Assembly: GCA_021796215.1 (NCBI GenBank) | Contig: JAJYOK010000006.1 | Location: forward strand, 64,201 to 128,200 | Reading direction: 5' to 3' | Source: Bacteroidota bacterium | GTDB taxonomy: Bacteria; Bacteroidota; Ignavibacteria; UBA10030; UBA8401 | DNA: 64,000 bases | Shown here: piece by piece, positions 54,439 to 63,181 of the stretch | Layout of the letters: each line of letters opens with the position of its first letter | How positions within the stretch are numbered: the first letter of the stretch is position 1 | Notes under the pieces: generated by a model | Database searches by the model: none | What the model saw: only the letters and a program-made list of their open reading frames with translations | Told to the model about the DNA's origin: nothing | Position numbers and translations under genes: made by a program

Positions 54439-55230
54439 ATGAAAAAGATGAAACGGATAATTTTTCTAATTAAAGAGCGTGTGGTGTATGCTGTTATCTT
54501 TTTTTCATTGTCTTTTACATTTTTAGTTCTTGGAGCACGGTTCATATCGAGATCTGCTATAACCGAAGGGCGTTTAAAAGGCGAAAAATTTTTTATTGTG
54601 CTGAACAACATTAATGAAAACGAAAGAGAAATAGTCGAGACCTGCAAGGTTAGCGGGGTAAACCCGCGCATTTTGGGGGCAGCTATCTACTCCGAACGTG
54701 CTTTGAACTACTTGCCTGTTTTTGAAAACATCTTTTCGTTTGCATTTGGCCAAAGTCTTGGCTTTTCTCAAGTAAATATGAATGCTCTGGCGTGGGCACT
54801 CAAAATGCTTTGGCTTCCAACTCAAGATGATAGCATACGATACATTTTGAAGCATGAATCCGAATTTAGCCGGCTCAGAAGATATTTTAGCAAATATCAA
54901 AGGTATAAATTATGGCAATTGAAATTAGAGCTGTGGCGTAATCAAAAGTTTAACATCGCTTGCTCTGCACTTGTATTAAAACTCACCATGATTCGTTATG
55001 CAACAAGTGAAAATGGATTTGATGTATCAAACAATCCAGCTATAGCTTCCACATTATACCATATCAAGTTTCCGCAAAGAATAACTGGTAATTCGGATGA
55101 ATGGGGCAGGCTTTCGGAGAAAATTTTCTTTGATAAACATTTCATGCCAACGACAACATATATGATTTCTGAAGCAGGCACTTCCTCAAGTATATGGGCC
55201 CATAAAAATGAAATGGGGAAAATTCAATAG
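54439..55230 (+). CDS. Membrane-anchored lysozyme/transglycosylase-like protein
   Basis: 263 residues. One N-terminal membrane helix (VVYAVIFFSLSFTFLVLGA), then an outside domain. NPRILGAAIYSERALNY and FGQSLGFSQVNMNALAW resemble the catalytic-Glu and GxxQ segments of SLT-type lytic transglycosylases. The match is by pattern only. It starts ten bases after the M50 gene. Together with the NlpC/P60 remnant that overlaps its end, it suggests a cell-wall step, perhaps passage or immunity for the peptide. Confidence 0.5.
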   Translation: MKKMKRIIFLIKERVVYAVIFFSLSFTFLVLGARFISRSAITEGRLKGEKFFIVLNNINENEREIVETCKVSGVNPRILGAAIYSERALNYLPVFENIFSFAFGQSLGFSQVNMNALAWALKMLWLPTQDDSIRYILKHESEFSRLRRYFSKYQRYKLWQLKLELWRNQKFNIACSALVLKLTMIRYATSENGFDVSNNPAIASTLYHIKFPQRITGNSDEWGRLSEKIFFDKHFMPTTTYMISEAGTSSSIWAHKNEMGKIQ

Positions 55231-55816
55231 GTTAATAGAGAAATATATCTGGTTAGAGCAATCCTCTGTAGAATTTTCCTGTGAATCAGTTAGCCCAAGT
55301 AAGTGGATTGAAATCTTTCTTTGAATATTAATTCTCCTGCCAACTGGATTTTCAGGAGATAAACTCTCAGTAATTAAAAGATGTACTTTAAGTAATCAAG
55401 TTACCTTTTGTGCGCATGATTTTGCAGTTTCAAAAGTCGGTTTGGAATATTTCTGGGGAGGGAACGGTCCAGACTGTTTTGATTGTTCTGGGCTTATCTG
55501 TTGGGCGTACAGGGAAGTAGATTCATCAATTCAGTTTGAAACCCGAATTGGATTATCGCCATGTGCAACGATGCAAGATATCTATGCCTATAACGTTCAG
55601 CTAATCAGTCGGTCTCGGGTAAAATCTGGAGATATAGAGTTTTTATAACTTCGGATTCAAGCAAGATCTCACATGGGGGGCTTTTTGATTGGGTCCGACA
55701 GATTTAACTATGTCAATGCATCTTCATACTATGGCAAAGTATTGATTGACAGTTTTTCAGTATCGGGTTCGATGACGGGTCTGTGGCTTGTGGGGTTCGG
55801 ACGACTGTTGCGTTGA
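55208..55816 (+). pseudogene. NlpC/P60 (C40) endopeptidase, interrupted by two stop codons
   Basis: One continuous frame carries all the landmarks of a C40 peptidase: EYFWGGNGPDCFDCSGLICW with the catalytic Cys, VKSGDIEF, then SHMGGFLIGSDRF with the catalytic His, and VGFGRLLR at the end. It is broken by TGA at 55322-55324 and TAA at 55646-55648. No frameshift is needed. The N-terminal part before the first stop is poorly defined and overlaps the transglycosylase-like gene. Probably non-functional. Confidence 0.6.
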
Positions 55817-55857
55817 GCTATGAATATTCAACTGGCAGTTAGATAAATTTTTCACTA

Positions 55858-55945
55858 CCTATTTTCCGTCGATCACTTCCCGGATGCGCTTCACTATTGC
55901 TTCAGGTTCGTACGGCTTCTGCACAAAGTCTTTCGCGCCGCCTTT
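55858..55945. repeat. 88-bp direct repeat, right copy (3' end of hybrid kinase gene)
   Basis: Right partner of 47017-47104, one mismatch. It contains the last codons and stop of the intact kinase gene (minus strand) and defines the right edge of the island. Confidence 0.85.
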
Positions 55946-58444
55946 GATAATATCCATCTTTAATACCGGATCGAGATAGCCGCTTGCGAAAATCATCTTG
56001 ACCTTCGGATTAATCTGGTGCATCATTTGAAACGCTTCCCAGCCGCCGATCTTTGGCAATCCCATATCGCACAACACAATCGCAACATCATCTTTGTGTG
56101 TTCTGTATGTTTCCACTGCTTCGGCGCCGTCAGCGGCTTCCAAGACGCGATAGCCTTTTTCCTCAAGCGAGCATTTTACCAGCTCGCGGAGAATTTCTTC
56201 ATCTTCCACAAGCAGAATAACCTCGTTGCCGGTTTTTGTTTGCTCTTCTTCTTTTGTCATTGTTTTGTCCTCTTCCTTGAATCCCGGAGGAACTGGGAAA
56301 TAGAGATAGAATGTTGTGCCACGCGCGATTTCACTTTCCACATCAATAAATCCGTTATGGCTTTTCACTACGCCGAACACTACCGCAAGCCCCAAGCCGG
56401 TACCTCGCCCTCGTTCTTTTGTAGTGAAGAACGGTTCGAAAATTCTTGCCCGTGTTGCCGCATCTATGCCGGTGCCGCTGTCGGTAACGCTGATGCAGGC
56501 ATACGGAATGTTATTGGCTTCCGAAAATTTATTTTTCATGAACTTTGCATTAACTAAATACGTGCGTATGGTGACTGTGCCGCCGTTCGGCATTGCATCG
56601 CGTGCATTCACGCAAAGATTAAGCAGCGCTTGTTGAATTTGTCCCGCATCGCCGACAATAGATGGAAGCTGTTTATCGAGATCAAATGAGAACGTGACAG
56701 TTTTCGGAAATGTTTCTGCCAGCATATTCAACAGTTCTTCTGCAACATCATTGATCTTCACCGATTCGAGGAGAATATCAGTCTTACGTGCGAAGGTAAG
56801 AATTTGCCGGACAAGGTCAGCGCCGCGTTGTGTTGCTTTGCGAATCGCTTCGTAACCCGCTGCAAGTTTGTGCTGCTCGACCTTGCCGCGTTCCAGCCTC
56901 GAAATGTATGCAAGAATGATTGCAAGAATGTTATTGAAGTCGTGCGCAATTCCTCCCGCGAGCGTTCCGATACTCTCCATTTTTTGTGCTTGGCGGAGAG
57001 TTTCCTCTAACCGTTTGCGGTCGGTAATGTCGGTAGAAAATCCGCAGACAGCGTACGCGGCGCCGTTCGAGTCGAAAAGCCGAAATTTATTTGAGAGATA
57101 CGTGTGAACACCGTCGCTCTGCCGATATATTTCCTCACGCTCTACGGGTCCGCCCGCTTGCATGACTTTGTGATCGCTTTCTGTGAACATCTCCGCCAGT
57201 TCTTTTGGAAATACATCATAATCGGTTTTGCCGACGAGATTTTCACGCTTCACGTTGAAGACCGATTCGAAGCGGCGGTTCACAAGCAGAAAACGTCCTT
57301 GCAGGTCTTTTACATAAATCATTGCCGTTGACGTATCGAGAATCGCTTGCAGTCGTTGTTCGGTTTCACCGATGCGGCTGATCTTTTCTTTCAACGAAAC
57401 ACTCATCTCTTCAAATTTTTCCGCAAGAAATTGCATCTCGCCCTGTGTTTGCACGGCGATGCGGTAGTCATAATTTCCGCGGCTGATTTCGCCAGTGCCC
57501 TTTACCAGCGCAGCAATTGGTTTGCTGATTCCATTCGAAATCACGAAACCGATAGCGCCAGTAATGAGCAGAACAATCACCGAGAACAATGCCAGCGTAC
57601 TCATGACCGGCGCAAGCGATGCGCGCACCTCTTTGCCAATCGGTTTTGAAAGTAAATATGAAACACGTGGATCGTTTGGGCTGTCGCTTTGGTTGATCCG
57701 GCAAAACACCGCAACGTACAAATCTTCCGGCTGTTGAATCGTGAAAACGTTTGCCTTTGTTCCTGACGCTTGAGAAGAAATGTGATTCGTTCCAGGGCGT
57801 CGGAGCCATGCGCTGAAATTTCCCTGTTCAGCTCCATTGAATGTGGAAAGCACCGGAAGCGAATCAACAGCAAGAACAACTTCGCTGTTCGTCATTGATT
57901 TCAGAAATTCTACATCGCCGGGTTTCACGCGAAAGCCGATAGTAAGTGTGCCGACCACGTCGTTGGCAATCATGATCGGAGAAGAAGCGCCGTGATAGAT
58001 GTTCCCTTCAACGCTCCACACGTCTGCTTGCGCGTTGCGATTCAATGCCTGGCGGATGGATTCAAATTCCGGCAGCGGCGAAGAAAGCGGAGTGCCGTTC
58101 ACCAAAGAGACAAGCGGTGCACCCTTACCGTTCGTAAGAATGAACAAACCACTGAGAATATTTGCATTGAGTTCGCGTGAAAGTTGAAGCGCCGTATTTT
58201 TATCACCTAATTCTGAAACCGCTTTAAGGCGCGGCGACTCTGCAATAATCTGGCACGACTTCACGTCCTGGCTGGCACGGAGCGAGGTAATTTCCTGAAC
58301 TGTCGAATAATTTCCGCGCAAATCATTCTCAAAACGTGCTTGAATTTGTACACGCAGCCAGTAGTTCACAATAATGAACGTGACAACGAGAAGCCCGAGC
58401 ACAACGCCAAAGATCGAGAGGAATATTTTTGTACGGAATTTCAT
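55859..58444 (-). CDS. Hybrid sensor histidine kinase with PAS and receiver domains
   Basis: 861 residues. TM1 (about 8-30), a periplasmic sensor region of about 250 residues with cache-like features, TM2 (about 283-310), HAMP (SKPIAALVKGTGEISRGNYD), PAS (QAILDTSTAMIYVKD), HisKA with GTLAGGIAHDFNN, an ATPase domain (NLCVNARDAMPNGG, DSGTGID, GRGTGLGL) and a C-terminal receiver with its Asp in VLCDMGLPK. The hybrid layout without a DNA-binding output means the signal passes on elsewhere. It lies 17 bases after the porin in a cupredoxin-porin-kinase operon. Its 3' end is the apparent insertion site of the island. Confidence 0.93.
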   Translation of the reverse strand: MKFRTKIFLSIFGVVLGLLVVTFIIVNYWLRVQIQARFENDLRGNYSTVQEITSLRASQDVKSCQIIAESPRLKAVSELGDKNTALQLSRELNANILSGLFILTNGKGAPLVSLVNGTPLSSPLPEFESIRQALNRNAQADVWSVEGNIYHGASSPIMIANDVVGTLTIGFRVKPGDVEFLKSMTNSEVVLAVDSLPVLSTFNGAEQGNFSAWLRRPGTNHISSQASGTKANVFTIQQPEDLYVAVFCRINQSDSPNDPRVSYLLSKPIGKEVRASLAPVMSTLALFSVIVLLITGAIGFVISNGISKPIAALVKGTGEISRGNYDYRIAVQTQGEMQFLAEKFEEMSVSLKEKISRIGETEQRLQAILDTSTAMIYVKDLQGRFLLVNRRFESVFNVKRENLVGKTDYDVFPKELAEMFTESDHKVMQAGGPVEREEIYRQSDGVHTYLSNKFRLFDSNGAAYAVCGFSTDITDRKRLEETLRQAQKMESIGTLAGGIAHDFNNILAIILAYISRLERGKVEQHKLAAGYEAIRKATQRGADLVRQILTFARKTDILLESVKINDVAEELLNMLAETFPKTVTFSFDLDKQLPSIVGDAGQIQQALLNLCVNARDAMPNGGTVTIRTYLVNAKFMKNKFSEANNIPYACISVTDSGTGIDAATRARIFEPFFTTKERGRGTGLGLAVVFGVVKSHNGFIDVESEIARGTTFYLYFPVPPGFKEEDKTMTKEEEQTKTGNEVILLVEDEEILRELVKCSLEEKGYRVLEAADGAEAVETYRTHKDDVAIVLCDMGLPKIGGWEAFQMMHQINPKVKMIFASGYLDPVLKMDIIKGGAKDFVQKPYEPEAIVKRIREVIDGK

Positions 58445-58461
58445 CTGTGAAATCTGTGTGG

Positions 58462-59684
58462 TTAAAAACTCAGCACCGTTTGTGCGAACAGAACATTATC
58501 CACCGGATCTTTCGGAAGTCCGAATGTGCGGTTCCATTGGTAGCCGATTTTCAACAGCAAAAATTCATCGAGGCGAATTCCACCCGCTCCTTCCAATCGG
58601 AAAACATCGTGGTCCCACTTGCCGTTGAAGATGATTGCCCTCGGCGCCGGGCCGGAATACCAATCGCTGGTCTCTGCGACAAATTCCGGAATATTGCTGA
58701 CGGTGTTAAACGTAATGCTGCCTGCCCGAATCGCGGCAGAGAACCGCGGCGTGAATGCGTAGCGGGTCATTGCCGAGTAGCTGAATGCTTTCAGCGTGGC
58801 AGAATGAAGGTAGTCCCATGAATTGTAAATGATTTCTCCGAGGAAAGAAAAATGCCCGGCGCTGAAATCTACATCACCGCCGACAATGTGCTGTAAGTAA
58901 TTATCCGGTGCGACGCCGTAAAAAGCCGAGGTATCAGGTCTGCCGTCGCTTAGAGTAACATTGCTGCTTTCATCTCTCATAAAAGGACCGAACGCGTAAG
59001 AAACGCCAATTGTTAATCCGGTGAATGGCGTAACGGCGACCCGCGCCATTTTTCCGAAGCCATGATTTGGATTTAGACCGCCGGGAGAATAAGTGCCGGT
59101 CGCGCTTGCCATTCCGTTGATAAGCGCAAAGGCATAATCAATGCGCCATTCTGTGCCGATGCTGCCGTACACTTTCACGCCAAGATCGTATAATCCTTGA
59201 TCAAGTAAAGCACGCCGTCGCCGCTGGCGGCATATTCAGGTGTGTATGTCCACACCTTGTAATCTGAACGGCAAAGCGAGGTAACGTGTTCATTCATCAA
59301 CGGTAATTGATAAAACGGATTCTGTTTGGGAAATCGCTGCTCGCTCAAATTTCCGAACGGGAGATCAATTTGTCCCGCCTGAAAATTTATTCCTGTTGAT
59401 GCGACATCTGAGATGCGCAGCGCGAACAAATCAATATGTGGAATCTGATCTTGCAGGAGCCGGACATTTGAAAGGAACGTAACATTGTCAGTGATTCGCG
59501 CGTCGGCAAACAAGTCCCAGCGCCACGCAAACGTTCCTCTTCCGCTGTTGATATCGTACTGCGATTCGCCATCGTTTGATTTTACAAACGCCGCCGATGC
59601 TTGCCCGTTGATGATAAACTGCGGCGTTGCTCTTCCGCACAACAACAGCACAGCACATACAATAGCAGAGATGCGTTTTGTCAC
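58462..59684 (-). CDS. Outer-membrane beta-barrel porin, frameshifted
   Basis: Two adjacent frames make one protein. The first, from GTG at 59684 (AAGG upstream), has a signal peptide (ISAIVCAVLLLCGRATPQ) and runs to DGVLYLIKDY before TGA at 59175. The second frame continues as LLDQGLYDLGVKVYGSIG to 58462. A single missing base near 59203-59212 accounts for this; restored length is 407 residues. Alternating strands and aromatic girdles indicate a transmembrane barrel. It may be sequence error or real inactivation. It lies between the cupredoxin and the kinase. Confidence 0.72.
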
Positions 59685-59691
59685 GGGAACC

Positions 59692-60402
59692 TTAGTATGA
59701 AAAATCCGCTGTGGTAGTTTCGCCGTTGCGCACGAAAACGGTTCTGGTCGCGACATTTTTTCTACCATACCAGAAATTCATTTTGTACGTACCGGCAGGA
59801 ACGTTTGCAATGACGTACGAGCCGTCATCGTCAGGGGTTGCGAAAAACGGATTCTGCAAAACGAGAATTGTGGAAAACATATACGAGTGAATTTCGCAGA
59901 AGACGCTGACAATTCCCGCGTGGTCGAAGACGACAGATTTTTTTTGTCCCTTTGGATATCGTCCGAGATCAAATTCTTTCGGACCAGAAATGGAAAACAC
60001 ATTATGATAAAGCGGATCATCGTTCGGAAAATCCACTGTGGTTCCGACGAGAACCGGCAGAACCAGCGGACGAAAAAGTAAATCGCGCTGATCGAGTCGC
60101 GCGTGAGCATCCGGAGCGTCATACGTGCCGGGTACAGATTCTAAATAGACAACTGCTTTTTCAGAAAGGCGGTACGGCTCGGCAGGCTTCAGATTTTCTG
60201 AACCTGTTTCATAGCGATTGAGCGCGCGTTCGTGCATGAGATCGGTGGTAACATCATCTGAGCGGAAAACGGAAATCTTGCCGCGAATAGTTCCGCTGCC
60301 GGCAGATTGCTCCTGTGCAGACAAGAATGAAAAGCCGAAAACAACGACTGCAAGGAGAATTTCGCTCAGGGAAAAACGGAAATTTTTTGTCGTCATAGGC
60401 AA
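59692..60402 (-). CDS. Exported cupredoxin-like protein with a C-terminal beta-sandwich
   Basis: 236 residues. Signal peptide (ILLAVVVFGFSFLSAQ). The plastocyanin-like domain carries type 1 copper ligands: His in DDPLYHNVFS, then Cys, His and Met in FCEIHSYM (C-x2-H-x2-M). A carboxypeptidase-regulatory-like repeat follows (DDDGSYVIANVPAGTYKMNF). Related proteins are annotated as methylamine-utilisation type. It is probably a periplasmic electron carrier or copper protein, and the first gene of an operon with a porin and a sensor kinase. Confidence 0.8.
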   Translation of the reverse strand: MPMTTKNFRFSLSEILLAVVVFGFSFLSAQEQSAGSGTIRGKISVFRSDDVTTDLMHERALNRYETGSENLKPAEPYRLSEKAVVYLESVPGTYDAPDAHARLDQRDLLFRPLVLPVLVGTTVDFPNDDPLYHNVFSISGPKEFDLGRYPKGQKKSVVFDHAGIVSVFCEIHSYMFSTILVLQNPFFATPDDDGSYVIANVPAGTYKMNFWYGRKNVATRTVFVRNGETTTADFSY

Positions 60403-60601
60403 CGCCCTGGTTGTCTGGCAATTATTGTATGAAGTACTGTGAATATACGTTCAGTCCTGTTGAGAAGCAATAATATATTCGTAAAGCAAAAACGGTAAGC
60501 TACGCTATAAACCCTAATTTTTGGTGGAAAGTTCTGTTTTATGACAACGGTAAAAAAAGTGAAAGTAGATAGGGCAAATAAATAAAGACTTTTTTATATT
60601 G

Positions 60602-61225
60602 ATGGATGCCGAAATTCTATTACGCTTATTTCTAAAACAAAAGCAGGGTTACGCCATGACTCCAAAGAAGTGGTGGATAGTGATTCGTGATCTATTGCAG
60701 CGATACCCGATGGTCGTTGCTGGCGTGTTGATCTACGGATATTATTTGACCACAACGCTGCGCTTCCTTCAGCAATCGCACGCCAAATCAACTTCGCCAA
60801 TTGATTTCATTCTCCAGTACAGCTCTCTTCTCTGGATGTGGATCGCGGCATATATTTATTTAAAGCTTCATCAAGCGAAGGAGAAGTACCTTGTTGATGA
60901 ACAACATCGTCTTGCAATGCGGAATCACCTGGAACGAACCGCAGTTGCATCAAAAGTACTGAACGACGTTGTCTCTCAATTGCAGGATACCATCAACAAT
61001 CCGCTCACGGTTATCGGGATTATGACAGAAGATATTAGGAAAAAATTCACGGCGGACGATGAAATCCGCCGCCGGCTCGACCAGATTGATGCTTCGATGC
61101 AGCGTATTCATAATGCCATTAAAGATGTTTCGGCATACCAATCGTCGCAGCTGCTTGAGTCAATGCAGACGGAGTTTGCGGCAGAAATTGGAGAAGGACA
61201 AACAAAAGATGGACCGCGGCATTGA
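60602..61225 (+). CDS. Membrane protein with a kinase-like dimerisation helix but no ATPase
   Basis: 207 residues from ATG at 60602; ATG at 60656 (MTPKKWW) is an alternative start. Two membrane helices (VVAGVLIYGYYLTTTL and LQYSSLLWMWIAAYIYL), then a cytoplasmic helical segment VSQLQDTINNPLTVIGIMTE. This closely copies the HisKA H-box region (HEINNPLxxI), but the His is absent and no ATPase domain follows. It may be a decoy or dimerisation partner for a histidine kinase, or a degenerate kinase. It is divergent from the cupredoxin operon that encodes a hybrid kinase. Confidence 0.6.
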   Translation: MDAEILLRLFLKQKQGYAMTPKKWWIVIRDLLQRYPMVVAGVLIYGYYLTTTLRFLQQSHAKSTSPIDFILQYSSLLWMWIAAYIYLKLHQAKEKYLVDEQHRLAMRNHLERTAVASKVLNDVVSQLQDTINNPLTVIGIMTEDIRKKFTADDEIRRRLDQIDASMQRIHNAIKDVSAYQSSQLLESMQTEFAAEIGEGQTKDGPRH

Positions 61226-61298
61226 AAAGTGCAAAAATTTTTTATATTGAATAGAGATATTACTTTTACTACAACCACATTATTTTTTTGAATCTGCT

Positions 61299-61868
61299 AT
61301 GTTGAAAGAAATTATTGCCGGAAAAGTGTTCGTGCTTGGAAACGATATAGACACCGACCAAATTATTCCCGCAGCACACCTCGTTTATAAGCTTGACGAT
61401 CCGGAAGAAAAGAAAAATTACGGCCGCTATGCACTTTCAGGCGTGCCGATAGAGGCTTCAGGATTGCCGGCGGGAAATATTCCGTTTATTAAAGAAGGCA
61501 AGTGGCAATCCGAATATAAAATCATTATAGGCGGAAAGAATTTCGGCTGCGGCTCATCGCGCGAGCATGCACCGGTAGCGCTGAACATTGCCGGCATCGA
61601 AGCGGTCGTTGCGGAGTCGTACGCGCGCATTTTCTACCGCAATGCCATTGACGGCGGATTCGTTGCACCGTTTGAAACCGCACAGCATTTGTACAAAGAG
61701 ATCAAAACCGGCGACATGCTGGAGCTGGACACGGCAAAAGGAATTTTGAAGAACGTTACCCGTCAGGCCGCATACCAATTGAAGCCGCTCGGCGACGTTG
61801 AAAACATACTTCGTGCCGGCGGAATTTTTGCCTACGCCCGCGCATCGGGAATGCTGCCGACCGCTTAG
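61299..61868 (+). CDS. leuD: 3-isopropylmalate dehydratase, small subunit
   Basis: 189 residues of the archaeal-type LeuD group: GNDIDTDQIIPAAHLVYKLD, then IIIGGKNFGCGSSREHAPVA and SYARIFYRNAIDGG. It is the swivel domain partner of LeuC (26117-27415), which belongs to the same subtype but lies about 34 kb away. leuB lies 1.3 kb downstream, with a GNAT gene and proC between them. Confidence 0.94.
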   Translation: MLKEIIAGKVFVLGNDIDTDQIIPAAHLVYKLDDPEEKKNYGRYALSGVPIEASGLPAGNIPFIKEGKWQSEYKIIIGGKNFGCGSSREHAPVALNIAGIEAVVAESYARIFYRNAIDGGFVAPFETAQHLYKEIKTGDMLELDTAKGILKNVTRQAAYQLKPLGDVENILRAGGIFAYARASGMLPTA

Positions 61869-61906
61869 CGCTTTTGCACACGCAAGCACTTCTATAAAAA
61901 TTTAAC

Positions 61907-62317
61907 GTGAACGATTTTTTATTTAAGGAAGCCGTACCGGCGATTGAAGACTATTGGAAATTGTTTCAAACCACCGGCTGGAACGACGAATACAACTTTA
62001 CCCGGCGGGAAGTGGAATCGGCACTGAAGCACAGTTGGTACGCAGTTTCTGTGTATCAGTCAAAAAAATTAGTCGGCTTCGGACGAATTATTGCAGACGG
62101 CATTCATCATGCTCTCATTGTGGATTTGATTATCCATCCTCGTTTCCAAGGGCAAGGTTTAGGAACCAAGCTTCTTCATCAATTGGTTCTGAAATGCAAA
62201 GAGAGTAAAATCCGAGATGTGCAATTGTTTGCAGCAGAAAACAAATTTTCATTCTACGAAAAAAAAGGATTTGTGAAAAGGCCTGTCAACGCACCGGGAA
62301 TGCAGTTGAAACACTGA
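61907..62317 (+). CDS. GNAT-family N-acetyltransferase
   Basis: 136 residues, apparent GTG start. The acetyl-CoA loop is IIHPRFQGQGLGTKLLHQLV, followed by FAAENKFSFYEKKGFVKRP. The substrate is unknown; small stand-alone GNATs acetylate amines, amino acids or antibiotics. It sits 38 bases after leuD and is probably co-transcribed. Confidence 0.85.
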   Translation: MNDFLFKEAVPAIEDYWKLFQTTGWNDEYNFTRREVESALKHSWYAVSVYQSKKLVGFGRIIADGIHHALIVDLIIHPRFQGQGLGTKLLHQLVLKCKESKIRDVQLFAAENKFSFYEKKGFVKRPVNAPGMQLKH

Positions 62318-62359
62318 CGATCTACTCAGAAATCTTGTGACATTTCGAAAGTAAAATTT

Positions 62360-63181
62360 ATGCTGAATAAAACTATTGCTGTTATCGGCGCGGGAAACAT
62401 GGGCACTGCACTCATCCGCGGCATTTTGAATGCTAATCTCACTCCGGCGAAGAAAATTTATGGCAGCGGCACGCGCATGGAGAAGCTGGAAATTCTTCAG
62501 AAAGAATTCGGTGTGAACATTACCACCGATAATAAAGAAGCCGCGCGCCGCGCTGATATCGTCATCCTTTGCGTGAAAGCCTACGTCATCCGCAAGGTGC
62601 TGGAAGAAATGCACGACGTGCTTCACAAAGATCAATTCGTGATTTCCATTGCCGCCGGCGTCACGACCGATGCAATGGAAAAAATTATCGGAAAAAATAT
62701 TCCGGTTGTGCGCTGTATGCCGAATATTGCGTCAACAGTCGGGCTCGGTGCGACGGCAATTTCGTTCGGCAAACATGTTCATGTGCAGCAGCACGACATC
62801 GCAATAAAAATTTTTGAAGCAGTCGGTGAAGTAGTCATTGTCGGCGAACAGCATCTTGATGCCGTAACAGGATTAAGCGGCAGCGGACCGGCGTACATTT
62901 ATATGGTCATCGAATCGCTCATTGACGGCGGTGTGAAGATGGGACTGCCGCGCGATATTTCCACAAAACTTGCCATTCAAACAGTGCTCGGCTCCGCGAA
63001 GTTAGTGAAGGAATCGAACGTTCATCCTGCAATTTTGCGCGATCAGGTAACAACGCCGGGCGGAACTACAATCAACGCTATTCACGAACTTGAATCACAC
63101 GGCTTGCGCTCGATGCTGATTGATGCGGTGGCAACGGCGACAATCCGGTCGAGAGAACTTTCAGAGTTGATCAATAAATGA
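62360..63181 (+). CDS. proC: Pyrroline-5-carboxylate reductase
   Basis: 273 residues. Rossmann loop [41 protein letters not shown]; the signature [21 protein letters not shown] and [16 protein letters not shown]. It makes proline from pyrroline-5-carboxylate with NAD(P)H. Its stop overlaps the leuB start (ATGA), so the two are co-translated. Confidence 0.96.
   Translation: MLNKTIAVIGAGNMGTALIRGILNANLTPAKKIYGSGTRMEKLEILQKEFGVNITTDNKEAARRADIVILCVKAYVIRKVLEEMHDVLHKDQFVISIAAGVTTDAMEKIIGKNIPVVRCMPNIASTVGLGATAISFGKHVHVQQHDIAIKIFEAVGEVVIVGEQHLDAVTGLSGSGPAYIYMVIESLIDGGVKMGLPRDISTKLAIQTVLGSAKLVKESNVHPAILRDQVTTPGGTTINAIHELESHGLRSMLIDAVATATIRSRELSELINK

Larger units (their letters stand above)
47017..55945. 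mobile_element. AT-rich genomic island bounded by direct repeats, RiPP/terpenoid cargo
   Basis: About 8.9 kb between two 88-bp direct repeats. Base composition drops sharply inside, with AT-rich codons such as AAA, AAT and AGA, compared with the GC-balanced flanks. Cargo, all on the plus strand: AraC-type regulator, radical SAM enzyme, Cys-rich peptide, TPR protein, terpenoid enzyme, PqqD-M50 protease, transglycosylase-like protein, broken NlpC/P60. No integrase, transposase or transfer gene is present, so mobility was either supplied in trans or lost. Removing the island would rejoin the RND operon with the converging hybrid-kinase operon. Confidence 0.7.

Noticed and set aside
55322-55324. 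Recoded UGA in this genome
   Set aside because: TGA ends many intact genes here (for example proC and the TPR lipoprotein), so it is a normal stop.
55208-55816. Frameshifts at the T-run and G-run in the NlpC/P60 region
   Set aside because: On re-reading, the Cys and His motifs are in the same frame; two stop codons explain the breaks, with no shift required.
47105-55857. Insertion sequence or transposon
   Set aside because: No transposase, integrase or terminal inverted repeats were found; only direct repeats bound the region.
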